From positions 62,001 to 126,000 of the forward strand of contig JYOD01000008.1 of the NCBI GenBank assembly GCA_000955785.1: 64,000 nt of DNA. The letters are read 5' to 3'. The notes beneath the pieces are model-generated. The model did no database searches and had not been told where the DNA came from. It worked only from the letters and a program-made list of their open reading frames with translations. Below, piece by piece: positions 36,485 to 45,752 of the stretch; positions within the stretch are counted from its first letter, which is position 1, and each line of letters opens with the position of its first letter. Position numbers and translations under genes: made by a program. The stretch is from Burkholderiaceae bacterium 16 (GTDB lineage Bacteria > Pseudomonadota > Gammaproteobacteria > Burkholderiales > Burkholderiaceae).

Positions 36485-36672
36485 GCGGCGGAGACCGGAT
36501 CGAGATTGCTGTTTTCGACTGCCAGTACGAGATGCGTGCAGCACCAAAGTTTGTCGATTTTTTTCAAGGCACGGAAATTCAAAGGTATGCCCGAGAGTTC
36601 GATCAATGATGGCGGAATCGCCGCGCTGGGTACAAGAGTTGAATGCCAACTCGTCAAATAGGGGTGGCTGAA

Positions 36673-39600
36673 ATGATTCAATTCACTGGGGAGCGCATTG
36701 TTCCGGAGGCGGACAATTGCGAACCGCGGTTCGCCGAGAAGATGTACCAGGAGCACGTTGCCCGCTATATGTTCGCAGCGCAATGGGTTCAGGGGCGGCG
36801 CGTTCTCGATGTTGGCTGCGGTGTTGGCTATGGTTCGCGCTGGCTTGCGCAGAATGGCGCCTCGAGCGTGCGGGCTTTCGATCTGTCGGCCGATGCGGTG
36901 AATCATGCGAAGAAATTTTATGCGCATGAAGCCGTTACCTACGAGGTGGCCTCGGCGGCCGATTTTGACTTCGGTGAGCGTTTTGACGTCGTAACCTGCT
37001 TCGAGCTGATTGAGCACGTCGACGCGCAGCGCGAAGTAATCCGATGCATTCGACGCGCCTTGAAGGATGATGGTGTGCTGATTATCTCGACGCCTCGGGC
37101 GCGCGAGCAGAAGCGCACGCATTTTCACACGCGGGAATTCTCTGAGCAGGAGTTCCGTGCACTGCTGGAAGACAGCTTCCCGCAGGCACGCTTTTACTTT
37201 GAGAATAACCATCTTGCCTCGCTGATTACCGACAGCGTGCCCCGGCGCATTGAACGGATTTTGCCGCTCAAGGATCAATATTCGCTGGCGCAAGCAGACT
37301 ATTTCATCGCTGTTGCGTCGGCATCTGCCTCGCGTCCCATTGCCAATGACATGACTCCGGTGCTCGTCATGGGAGACGATAGCTATGTATCGCTGCTCGA
37401 GCGCGATGTCGACATCCTGCACAAGGCGGAGGAGCGCCTGCTGGAGGTGGTAGCGGCACGCGATTCGGCCTTGGCCGACAACGTCCGCGAGTTGGAAGCC
37501 CAGCGCTCCGAGACCGTTGCGCTTCGTGATAGCGAGAATGGACTGCAGCTCAGTGCATTGCAGCTTCGACGCGAGCTTGATGCGCTTCGGGAGGAGGCTA
37601 CGGGCATGCGCCACGCGCTGTCGGCGGAGCGGGAATTGCAGCGGACCGTAGCGAAACTGCGGCGTGAACTCGAGCTGGAGCGCAGCGAAGGCGAATATCT
37701 GACGAGTGTAATTACAGACATGCAGGGGTCTACGAGCTGGAAGATGACTGCCCCCTATCGCTTCGTGGGCGGCAAACTGCACCAGCCGCTGCGCTTGTTG
37801 CGCAAGGCCAGCGAATACCGGCGAATGCACGGAACACGCGCGCTCGCCGGGGCGATTCGCCGCCGTCTCGGCCGCGATGGATGGAGTGGCTTGCAATCAG
37901 CATTGGTGTCGACACAGGCTGGCCCAACTGAACAGTCGATCGCCAACCAGCAATTCGATGTCGTTTTCGCGATCGGATGCTGGGAGGGGGAGTCGAAACG
38001 CTACCGCGTGTACAACCTTGCTGAGGGCCTGGAAGATCTCGGGTACAAAGTGCATGTGATGCCTTACCAGCGCATAGGTACGTTGCCGGAGCAGAACGTC
38101 AAGGCCAACGTGGTGGTGCTGTTCCGCGCGCCTTACGATCCGCGCGTGGGTGTCGAAGAGTTCCTGAAGTATGCGAAGGTCAGAGGCATCAAGGTGGTGT
38201 TCGATGTCGACGATCTCGTTTTCGAGCCGGAAGTCATCGACCAGATCGACGGTTTCCGCCTGCTGCCGGAAGGCCAGCAGAGGCAGTACATCGATGGTGT
38301 CCATCAATATCGAGAACTGCTGTTGGCGGCAGACCTGGTCACCGTGCCTACCGAGTACCTGCGGGCTCGCGTGGAAAAGCTGGGCAGGACAGCCGCGGTC
38401 ATTCCAAACTCGATCAATAGGGCGCAGCAAGACATCGCCAGCGAGATTCCGGTGCCCTCCAGCATCGAACACAAGGTGGTGCGTATTGGCTATTTCAGCG
38501 GTAGCCGCACTCACCAGGCCGATTTCGCCCAATGCGCGGATGCGCTGTTCGAGGTGATGCGGGAGAATCCGGACACTGTATTGCGCGTGGTTGGCTACCT
38601 AGATCTGGAACCTCGCTGGGACAAGCTTGCCGATCGCATCGAGCGCTTGGGCTTCCAGCCCTACAAGACCATGCTGCGCGTTCTTGGCGAGTGCGATATC
38701 AATATTGCGCCGCTTGATCTTGGCAGCGTGTTTTGCCACGGCAAGAGCGAACTGAAGTTCTTCGAGGCCGGCCTGCTCGGCATTCCGACGGTGGCCAGCG
38801 CTACCGATACTTTCGCGCGCGCCATTGATAGTGACGTGAACGGGTATGCCCTGACCGCGCAGCAGGAGTGGAAGGACAAGCTCTCGAAGCTGATTGCCTC
38901 CCGCGAACTGCGGCGGGAGATTGGCGCCAAGGCGCGTGAAACCGCATTGGCGCATTTTGCCATCCAGGAGGTTGCGCGCACGGCGCGGGATGTCTACGGA
39001 CTGACCGCCCCGCACGAAATGCAGGCGCCAGCCGAAGCCGAATTGCCAACGATTGGCATGGAACCGCTCGCGCCCGGCCGCCTCAGGATATCGTGGGTCA
39101 TCCCCGGTCTGATCATCGGTGGCGGCGGGCATCGCAACATTCTGCGCGCGGCCCATTTCCTCTCGCAGTTCGGACATCAGGTGAATCTGTACTTCATCGG
39201 AACGGAGAAGGACCCGCAGACCATCAAGCGGCAGATCCAGGAGCATTTCTATCCGCTGGACTGTCCGGTCTATCTGTTCGAAGGGAAGATCCAGCCATCC
39301 GACGTGGTGTTTGCCACGCACTGGTCGACCGTCAATGCGGCCCTGACCGCTCGCGGCGTGGCGAAGGAAATCATGTACTTCGTGCAGGACTTCGAGCCTG
39401 CTTTCGCGCCCATGGGCACGGAGTACGTGCTGGCGGAGAACACTTATCGGTTAGGGCTGTACCACGTCACTTCCGGTCCCTGGTGCGAGGTCATGTTGCG
39501 CCGCGACTTCCATGCCGCGGCCGACCACTTCCAGTTTCCGGTGGACCGTTCAATCTACTATCCGCGTGCGCGCTCCAAGGCCAATATGAATCTGGTGTTC

Positions 39601-40137
39601 TTCGCCAAGCCCGAGATGCCGCGCCGCTGTTTTGAACTTGGAGTCATGGCGTTGCGGGAGTTCCATCGCATGCGTCCGGATGTGGAAATCGTCATGTTTG
39701 GCTCCAAGAATGCCAGCAAGCAGTCATATGACTTCCCTGTCACTATTCGTGAGGTGTTGCCCACGCTCGACGATCTGGCGCAGATGTATTCCGATGGGGA
39801 TGCGGGTCTGGTTTTTTCCACTACCAATCCGAGCCTGATTCCGTATGAGATGATGGCCTGCGGATTGCCGGTGATCGACCTCGCACGCGGCGACAATGCA
39901 GTCAACTACGCTGGCCGTACGGATATCGCTCTGCTTGCGGATCCTCAGCCCAGGCGCATGGCGGAGGAAATCGTGGAATTGATGGGTAATCCTTCCGAAT
40001 TGGCCGAGCGCCGCGAGAAGGGGCTGGCATTTGTCGACAGCTTCCCGTCGGAAGAGGGGATGGCCCGCCGCATCGAGAGCCTGATCTTCAGCCGCCTAGA
40101 GGCGATCGGCGCGGCACGGAAGCCGATGGTGGCATAG
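36673..40137 (+). CDS. Multidomain methyltransferase / coiled coil / double glycosyltransferase
   Basis: A very large (1154-residue) modular protein. (1) Residues about 1-225: class I SAM methyltransferase, RVLDVGCGVGYGSRWLA near 42-58 and CFELIEHVD near 106-114. (2) About 242-353: a charged coiled coil, ending in the STSWKMTAPYR sequence typical of the linker after coiled coils in polysaccharide GTs. (3) About 426-795: a GT-B domain (SKRYRVYNLAEGL, FDVDDLVFEP, FSGSRTHQADF, GKSELKFFEAGLLGIP). (4) About 803-1150: a second GT-B domain of the WsaF rhamnosyltransferase type (SWVIPGLIIGGGGHRNI, FVQDFEPAF, FSTTNPSLIPYEMMACGLPV). ATG 36673 was preferred to ATG 36643. Likely adds, and perhaps caps, rhamnose-containing chains. 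The second half is paralogous to the protein at 48758-50983. Confidence 0.88.
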   Translation: MIQFTGERIVPEADNCEPRFAEKMYQEHVARYMFAAQWVQGRRVLDVGCGVGYGSRWLAQNGASSVRAFDLSADAVNHAKKFYAHEAVTYEVASAADFDFGERFDVVTCFELIEHVDAQREVIRCIRRALKDDGVLIISTPRAREQKRTHFHTREFSEQEFRALLEDSFPQARFYFENNHLASLITDSVPRRIERILPLKDQYSLAQADYFIAVASASASRPIANDMTPVLVMGDDSYVSLLERDVDILHKAEERLLEVVAARDSALADNVRELEAQRSETVALRDSENGLQLSALQLRRELDALREEATGMRHALSAERELQRTVAKLRRELELERSEGEYLTSVITDMQGSTSWKMTAPYRFVGGKLHQPLRLLRKASEYRRMHGTRALAGAIRRRLGRDGWSGLQSALVSTQAGPTEQSIANQQFDVVFAIGCWEGESKRYRVYNLAEGLEDLGYKVHVMPYQRIGTLPEQNVKANVVVLFRAPYDPRVGVEEFLKYAKVRGIKVVFDVDDLVFEPEVIDQIDGFRLLPEGQQRQYIDGVHQYRELLLAADLVTVPTEYLRARVEKLGRTAAVIPNSINRAQQDIASEIPVPSSIEHKVVRIGYFSGSRTHQADFAQCADALFEVMRENPDTVLRVVGYLDLEPRWDKLADRIERLGFQPYKTMLRVLGECDINIAPLDLGSVFCHGKSELKFFEAGLLGIPTVASATDTFARAIDSDVNGYALTAQQEWKDKLSKLIASRELRREIGAKARETALAHFAIQEVARTARDVYGLTAPHEMQAPAEAELPTIGMEPLAPGRLRISWVIPGLIIGGGGHRNILRAAHFLSQFGHQVNLYFIGTEKDPQTIKRQIQEHFYPLDCPVYLFEGKIQPSDVVFATHWSTVNAALTARGVAKEIMYFVQDFEPAFAPMGTEYVLAENTYRLGLYHVTSGPWCEVMLRRDFHAAADHFQFPVDRSIYYPRARSKANMNLVFFAKPEMPRRCFELGVMALREFHRMRPDVEIVMFGSKNASKQSYDFPVTIREVLPTLDDLAQMYSDGDAGLVFSTTNPSLIPYEMMACGLPVIDLARGDNAVNYAGRTDIALLADPQPRRMAEEIVELMGNPSELAERREKGLAFVDSFPSEEGMARRIESLIFSRLEAIGAARKPMVA

Positions 40138-40227
40138 GCAGCTGGACAGGACGTTGAATTGGCGGAGCCGTTGCGATAGACGCAAAGGCCCGCTGGCGGA
40201 TTTAAACAGACTAAGCGTAGGGCTATC

Positions 40228-41196
40228 GTGAGCATATTGATTACTGGTGTTGCCGGATTCGTGGGCTGCAATCTTGCCGAAGAGCTGATTGCCAAAGGGC
40301 ACGTCGTTTTTGGCGTGGATAACTTCTGCCGTGGACAGCGCGAGAACCTGGCTAAAGTCATCGACCATCCCCGCTTTTCCTTTGCTCAGGTGGAGATGAC
40401 CGATCTGGATGCTTACCGCCGCGCGTTCGACGCGTTCCACGCGCGCGATCCGATCACCGAGGTCTGGCACATGGCCGCCAATTCGGATATTCCCGCCGGC
40501 GTCCACGATGCCAACGTGGATCTGCGCGATACCTTCATGACGACCTTCAATACCCTGGAGCTGATGAAGGCTGCCAAGGTGCCCGCGATCGCGTTCGCTT
40601 CCAGCTCGGCCATCTACGGCGATCTGGGCGAGCAGCCGCTGGTGGAGAATATCGGCCCGCTGCTGCCGATTTCGAACTACGGTGCGATGAAGCTTGCTTC
40701 TGAGGCCGCCATCAGTGCCGCGGCGGAAAGCTATCTGGAGCGGGCCTTCATCTTCCGTTTCCCCAATGTGATCGGGATCCCGGCGACCCACGGGGTAATG
40801 CTGGATTTCGTGCGGAAGCTCGCCGCCACGCCAGACAATCTCGAAGTGCTGGGCAACGGCACCCAGCAAAAGGGCTATCTCCATGTGGAGGAACTGGTCG
40901 ACGCGATGCTGTTCATTCGCGATAAGGCCGCCGACAAAGTGGCATTGTTCAATATCGGCGCCGGGGACGAAGGCGTCACGGTACGCTATATCGCCGAGGA
41001 AACCGTTCGAGAATGCGCCCCGGGCGCCCGCATCTCCTACGGCGAGGGCAATAAGGGCTGGGTGGGCGATGTGCCGCGCTTTGTCTACTCGGTGGACAAG
41101 CTAAGGGCACTCGGCTGGAAGCCCAAGCTTGGCTCGGCCGAGGCAGTGCGCAAGGCCGTGCGCCAGATCGTTGCACAGGAGGCATCGCAGGGATGA
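40228..41196 (+). CDS. NAD-dependent sugar nucleotide epimerase/dehydratase
   Basis: A 322-residue extended SDR starting at GTG 40228. It has the NAD motif TGVAGFVGCNLAEEL (about 6-20), SSSAIYGD near 129-136 and YGAMKLASE near 151-159 (Tyr-x3-Lys). The SSSA sequence, without a Thr-Asp-Glu triad, favours an epimerase over a 4,6-dehydratase. Its last bases overlap the heptose gene that follows (ATGA), so its substrate may be a GDP-heptose or related sugar; this is inference. Confidence 0.85.
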   Translation: MSILITGVAGFVGCNLAEELIAKGHVVFGVDNFCRGQRENLAKVIDHPRFSFAQVEMTDLDAYRRAFDAFHARDPITEVWHMAANSDIPAGVHDANVDLRDTFMTTFNTLELMKAAKVPAIAFASSSAIYGDLGEQPLVENIGPLLPISNYGAMKLASEAAISAAAESYLERAFIFRFPNVIGIPATHGVMLDFVRKLAATPDNLEVLGNGTQQKGYLHVEELVDAMLFIRDKAADKVALFNIGAGDEGVTVRYIAEETVRECAPGARISYGEGNKGWVGDVPRFVYSVDKLRALGWKPKLGSAEAVRKAVRQIVAQEASQG

Positions 41197-43106
41197 AGCA
41201 GGTCGTAATCCTGGCCGGTGGCAAAGGAACCCGCTTGCGTGAGCGGCTCGGGGATCTCCCCAAGCCGCTGATCGACGTTTGCGGGGTGCCGCTGCTCGAA
41301 CGGCAGATCCTACTGGCCAAGCGCTACGGGTTTGGCAGAGTCTTGATCCTGGTGAACTATCGCGCCGAGCGAATCGCAGAGTACTGCGCGAGCAAGGCGA
41401 ACTGGGGCCTCGAAATCCAGTGCGTTGACGATGGCGAGCCCAGGGGCACGGCCGGCGCCGTGCTACAGATCCTCGATCAGCTCGATGACGAGTTCCTGCT
41501 GATGTATGGCGACACGATGCTCGAGGTCGATCTCGAGCGTTTCCATCGCTATCACGCCGAGGGGGGCGACGTTGCCGCGACGCTGTTCCTGCATCCCAAC
41601 GATCATCCACAGGATTCCGATCTGGTGGAAATCGATGAACGCGGCAATGTCTCTGGCTTCCACCCTTATCCGCACGACAGCGCACGCTACTACCCCAATC
41701 TGGTCAACGCCGCGCTTTACTGGATTCGCAAGTCAGCGCTGGAGTCGTGGCGCGGGCAGGAGGGCATGCTGGATTTCGGCAAGGAACTGTTCCCGGCAAT
41801 GATCGGCCGCGGCATGACCTTGCGTGGCTACAACAGCCCGGAATACATCAAGGATTGCGGCACGCCTTCGCGCATCGATAAGGTTTGCGCGGATTTCCTG
41901 TCGGGACGTATTCATAGGGCCGCGCTGGACAGTCAGCAGATGGCCGTGTTTGTCGACCGGGACGGTACGTTGAACCGCGAAGTGGATCATCTCAATGATC
42001 CCGGGCAGCTTGAGCTGCTTCCCGGCGTGGAGCAGGCTGTTCGCCGCCTGAACCGCTCGGAGTACCGCGTGTGCGTCGTGACCAACCAGCCGGTGATTGC
42101 GCGCGGCGAATGCACGCCGGAGTCGTTGCGGCAGATCCATAATAAGCTCGAAACCTTGCTTGGTCGCGAAGGTGCCTACGTCGACCGTATCTACCATTGC
42201 CCGCATCATCCCGACAAGGGCTTTGCCGGCGAGGTTGCCGAACTCAAGATCGACTGCGACTGCCGCAAGCCGAAGACTGGCATGATCGATGCCGCGGTTG
42301 GCGAATTGAATATCGCCCGGGGAAAGTCGTGGATGATCGGCGATACCACGTCGGACCTCCTGGCCGCTAGTCGTGCCGGTGTGCGCTCCATTCTGGTGGA
42401 GACAGGTTACGCCGGTCTGGAGCAGAAATACTGGGTCACGCCGGACTACATCGTGCCAGACTTGCCGGCAGCGGTGGACTTTATCCTTGACGCGTATCCG
42501 CGGCTTCTACAGTGCGTGACGCCGCTTGCACATGAGATCGAAGGCGGCAGCGTGGCATTTGTCGGCGGCCAGTCGCGCAGTGGCAAAAGCACGTTCGCCA
42601 GCGTGCTGCGTGATGCCCTCGGGAATGCAGGCAAACGCTGCCATATTGTTTCCACCGACCGCTGGCTGTTGAACGAAGCGCAGCGCGGGGAAGGGGTGAT
42701 GGCTCGCCACGATATGCCCGCGCTGGAAGCAGCCGTGCGGTTACTCGGCCAGTCCGGGCGGCCGGCATCACTGCCGCTACCTGGCTACCGTAAGCTAAAG
42801 CGGCAGCAGGTGCAGGACGTAGAAGAGTTGCAATTGCTACCGGGCGATGTCGTTATTGTCGAGGGCGTGGTAGCGCTTCATCTTGCCGAAATGCTGAATG
42901 CAACGCACCGGTTCTTCGTGGAGCTCGATGAAGCACAACGACGCAAACGCGTGATCCGGGAATACATCTTGCGGGGTGTTGAGGAAGCCGACGCTGTACG
43001 CCTCTACGAAGCACGATTTGCCGAGGAGGTGCCATCGGTGGCCGAGTCGGCAAGGACAGTCACGTCTTTCAGCATTGCAGACGTTACATCGAACGGAATT
43101 GAATAG
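41193..43106 (+). CDS. Three-domain heptose protein: HddC-like nucleotidyltransferase + GmhB-like phosphatase + P-loop kinase domain
   Basis: A 637-residue fusion. Residues 1-235 are a nucleotidyltransferase (VVILAGGKGTRLRE, YGDTMLEVD at about 105-113), like HddC (heptose-1-phosphate guanylyltransferase). Residues about 248-435 are a HAD-IIIA phosphatase like GmhB, with D255-x-D257-G-T and the zinc-type cysteines C336, C355 and C357 near C-P-H-H-P. Residues about 450-637 are a P-loop NTPase resembling uridine/phosphoribulokinase-type kinases: Walker A GQSRSGKST with K465, and GDVVIVEGVVALHL near 551-564. HddC and GmhB are steps of GDP-D-glycero-D-manno-heptose synthesis; the kinase partner is not needed for that route because hddA follows. 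ATGA overlap with the upstream SDR. Confidence 0.85.
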   Translation: MKQVVILAGGKGTRLRERLGDLPKPLIDVCGVPLLERQILLAKRYGFGRVLILVNYRAERIAEYCASKANWGLEIQCVDDGEPRGTAGAVLQILDQLDDEFLLMYGDTMLEVDLERFHRYHAEGGDVAATLFLHPNDHPQDSDLVEIDERGNVSGFHPYPHDSARYYPNLVNAALYWIRKSALESWRGQEGMLDFGKELFPAMIGRGMTLRGYNSPEYIKDCGTPSRIDKVCADFLSGRIHRAALDSQQMAVFVDRDGTLNREVDHLNDPGQLELLPGVEQAVRRLNRSEYRVCVVTNQPVIARGECTPESLRQIHNKLETLLGREGAYVDRIYHCPHHPDKGFAGEVAELKIDCDCRKPKTGMIDAAVGELNIARGKSWMIGDTTSDLLAASRAGVRSILVETGYAGLEQKYWVTPDYIVPDLPAAVDFILDAYPRLLQCVTPLAHEIEGGSVAFVGGQSRSGKSTFASVLRDALGNAGKRCHIVSTDRWLLNEAQRGEGVMARHDMPALEAAVRLLGQSGRPASLPLPGYRKLKRQQVQDVEELQLLPGDVVIVEGVVALHLAEMLNATHRFFVELDEAQRRKRVIREYILRGVEEADAVRLYEARFAEEVPSVAESARTVTSFSIADVTSNGIE

Positions 43107-43107
43107 C

Positions 43108-44088
43108 ATGATCATCAGCAGAACACCTCTCAGAATGAGCTTCGTCGGCGGCGGCAGCGATTTGCCGGCCTTTTACCGCAAGCAGAAGGGTGCAGTGCTG
43201 AGCACTGCGATCGACAAGTATGTCTATGTCAACGTCAACAAGAAGTTCGACAATGGCATCCGCATTGCTTACTCGAAGAATGAAGAAGTGAGTTCGGTGG
43301 ACAAGATCGAGCATCGCCTGGTCCGTGCTGGCATGGAGTTGCTCGACCTGGATGGCGGCGTTGAGATCACGACCATCGCCGATATCCCGTCCAAGGGCAC
43401 AGGGCTGGGTTCGTCGAGTTCCTTCACAGTCGGCTTGCTTCATGCCCTCAATGCTTACAAGGGGCGGTACGTATCGAGCGAGCGGCTCGGCGAAGACAGT
43501 TGCAAGATCGAGATCGAGATGTGCGGCGAGCCGATCGGCAAGCAGGATCAGTACGCCGCCGCTTTCGGGGGGTTCAACCTGATCGAGTTTTGCCCGGACG
43601 ACTCGGTCGTGGTGTCGCCGCTGATCTGCGATCCGCGCACCGTCAAGGAACTCGAGAGCAATGTCCTGCTGTTCTACACGGGCATTACGCGCAGCGCCTC
43701 GGCGCTGCTGAAGCAGCAATCGGAAGATATCGCCAACGACGAAGCGAAGCACCGTACTCTGGTGCGGATGGTGCAACTCGCATACGACATGCAGTCCGAA
43801 CTGCAAAATAACAATGTGGACGCTTTTGGCGACATCCTGCATGAAAACTGGATGTTGAAGAAAAGCATCACCAGTGGCATCAGCACGTCATTCATCGACG
43901 ATTGGTACGATGCCGCGCGCAAGGCCGGCGCCACCGGTGGCAAGATCCTAGGCGCGGGTGCAGGCGGTTTCCTGATGTTGTATGCGCCGCAGGACAGGCA
44001 CGAGCAGATCAAGGCTGCGCTGCCGGAACTAAGACCTATTCCGATCGGCTTCGAGCCGCTTGGCAGCCGCATTATTTTTTATCATTGA
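43108..44088 (+). CDS. hddA: D-glycero-D-manno-heptose 7-phosphate kinase (GHMP family)
   Basis: Phosphorylates heptose 7-phosphate to the 1,7-bisphosphate. The 326-residue GHMP kinase has SRTPLRMSFVGGGSDLP (about 4-20), the ATP loop GTGLGSSSSFTVGLLHAL (about 95-112) and GGKILGAGAGGFLM near the C-terminus. It starts one base after the stop of the three-domain heptose gene. The GGGSDLP block distinguishes it from galactokinase and favours HddA or L-fucose kinase-like enzymes; the adjacent gmhA and hddC support HddA. Confidence 0.9.
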   Translation: MIISRTPLRMSFVGGGSDLPAFYRKQKGAVLSTAIDKYVYVNVNKKFDNGIRIAYSKNEEVSSVDKIEHRLVRAGMELLDLDGGVEITTIADIPSKGTGLGSSSSFTVGLLHALNAYKGRYVSSERLGEDSCKIEIEMCGEPIGKQDQYAAAFGGFNLIEFCPDDSVVVSPLICDPRTVKELESNVLLFYTGITRSASALLKQQSEDIANDEAKHRTLVRMVQLAYDMQSELQNNNVDAFGDILHENWMLKKSITSGISTSFIDDWYDAARKAGATGGKILGAGAGGFLMLYAPQDRHEQIKAALPELRPIPIGFEPLGSRIIFYH

Positions 44089-44120
44089 ATTTTCAGAGAC
44101 AAAATAGTAAGGGGTTAATC

Positions 44121-44690
44121 ATGATCTCATCCAAAGGTATCGCCGAAGCCTATCTCAGTAAGCTTATTGCTCAGCTGTCAACCATTAACCGTGATGAGAT
44201 CGATCATGCGGTGCAGGTTGTCGCGGATGCGTGGCAGGCTGGCAAGCAAATCATTACGCTGGGCAACGGCGGCAGTTCCATGACTGCCCTGCATTTCATT
44301 ACCGACTGGAACAAGAGCGTATTCATGTACGGCGGCGGCAAGCCGTTCCGCGGGCGATCGCTGGTGGACAACATGGGCCTGGTGATGGCCTACGGCAATG
44401 ACATCTCTTTTCAGGACATCTTCGTCGAACAGCTGAAGAACATCTTGACCCCGGGGGACCTCGTGCTCGCCATTTCCGGTAGCGGTAACTCGGAGAACGT
44501 GCTTCGCGCAGTGCAGTACGCGAACGAGAACGATGCCGTCACGCTCGGCCTCGTCGGATATCGCGGTGGCAAGCTGAAGGATATGGCCCAGCATGTGCTG
44601 TGGGCAGATGTCGACGATATGCAGGTTGCGGAAGACGTGCACGCGATATTCGGGCATATGGTGATGCAGCGCCTGTGCGGGTATCTGTGA
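44121..44690 (+). CDS. gmhA: Sedoheptulose 7-phosphate isomerase
   Basis: First heptose step: sedoheptulose 7-phosphate to D-glycero-D-manno-heptose 7-phosphate. The 189-residue SIS-fold protein has GNGGSSMTALHFITDWNK (about 49-66) and AISGSGNSENVL (about 115-126), with the C-terminal ligand region EDVHAIFGHMVMQRL. Completes the gmhA-hddA-gmhB/hddC set in this operon. A start site AAGGGG lies before the ATG. Confidence 0.93.
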   Translation: MISSKGIAEAYLSKLIAQLSTINRDEIDHAVQVVADAWQAGKQIITLGNGGSSMTALHFITDWNKSVFMYGGGKPFRGRSLVDNMGLVMAYGNDISFQDIFVEQLKNILTPGDLVLAISGSGNSENVLRAVQYANENDAVTLGLVGYRGGKLKDMAQHVLWADVDDMQVAEDVHAIFGHMVMQRLCGYL

Positions 44691-44813
44691 TTTCGGCATT
44701 AACGGCACGCTGGTTGGTCATTGTCTTGGGCAAAGGACCTTCCATGTATGCCAGGTTTGTTGGTGCCTGCTTCACGAACAAGCACGGCGCAACATGGTCA
44801 GAAAGGTTCTAGC

Positions 44814-45752
44814 GTGCCAACAGCTTTGCCAGAGCACTGCCGTCATGCTCGGCACGTGGGTGCCGTGGTTGTCAGTTTTCGCCCAGATATCGCTGCACTG
44901 CAGCAGCTATTGATTGCTCTGTCCAGGCAAGTCGCGATGGTCTATGTCGTCGACAACGGATCGGATGAATCCGTTGTGGCGCAGTTGGGCGATATCGTGG
45001 CCGGTCGTAACATCGAGCTGATTTCGCTGTCGACCAACCGTGGGATCGCGGCGGCCCACAACATTGGTATGCGGCAGGTGGCGGCGCTAGGGCTCGAATT
45101 CGTGGTTCTGTTCGATCAAGACAGCTTGCCGGCCGAGGATATGATCGATCAGTTGGTCGGCGCACAGCGGGCCCTTTCGGCTCGAGGGGTTCGGGTTGCC
45201 GCTGTAGGGCCGGTGTCCGTGGACGAGCGCACGGGTACGCTCGGAAAGTTCATTCGCGTGCAGGCGGGACGAATCTGCCAGGTGTCCTGCAGCAATCCGG
45301 ACGAGGTCTTGGAGGTGGATTTCCTGATTTCCTCGGGGAGCCTGATTCCGATGGCCGTAATAGAGGCCGTAGGGGGAATGAACGAAGGTTATTTCATCGA
45401 CCACGTGGACACCGAGTGGTGCCTTCGCGCGCGCATGGCTGGTTGGCGGATCTTCGGCGTTTGCGCTGCCAGGCTGACGCATGCGCTCGGTGACAGGATC
45501 ATTCGCGTCTGGTTTGGGAGGTGGCGGGAAGTATCGGTCCATTCGCCGCTTCGCGACTATTACATACTGCGCAATACGGTCTTGATGCTGAGGCAGGTGC
45601 CGATGACGTGGAGCTGGCGCTTCGCACAATTGGGCCGCATCGTGCAGTTCTTGGTGTTCTTTGGACTCGCGGTACCCCCGCGCGGTCGCCGCTTCGGGAT
45701 GATGATGAAAGGGATTTGGCATGGCATGATCGGACGGATGGGGGCCTACTAG
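44814..45752 (+). CDS. Family 2 glycosyltransferase, rhamnosyltransferase-like
   Basis: A 312-residue GT-A enzyme. It has VGAVVVSFRPD at the N-terminus, VYVVDNGSDES (about 42-52), LSTNRGIAAAHNIGM (about 68-82), the DQD metal motif in FVVLFDQDSLP (about 94-104), GGMNEGYFIDHVDTEWCLRAR (about 187-207), and a hydrophobic C-terminal segment. These match bacterial rhamnosyltransferases. The GTG start at 44814 has AAAGG upstream; an ATG at 44721 would add 31 poorly conserved residues. Adjacent rml genes supply dTDP-rhamnose. Confidence 0.85.
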   Translation: MPTALPEHCRHARHVGAVVVSFRPDIAALQQLLIALSRQVAMVYVVDNGSDESVVAQLGDIVAGRNIELISLSTNRGIAAAHNIGMRQVAALGLEFVVLFDQDSLPAEDMIDQLVGAQRALSARGVRVAAVGPVSVDERTGTLGKFIRVQAGRICQVSCSNPDEVLEVDFLISSGSLIPMAVIEAVGGMNEGYFIDHVDTEWCLRARMAGWRIFGVCAARLTHALGDRIIRVWFGRWREVSVHSPLRDYYILRNTVLMLRQVPMTWSWRFAQLGRIVQFLVFFGLAVPPRGRRFGMMMKGIWHGMIGRMGAY

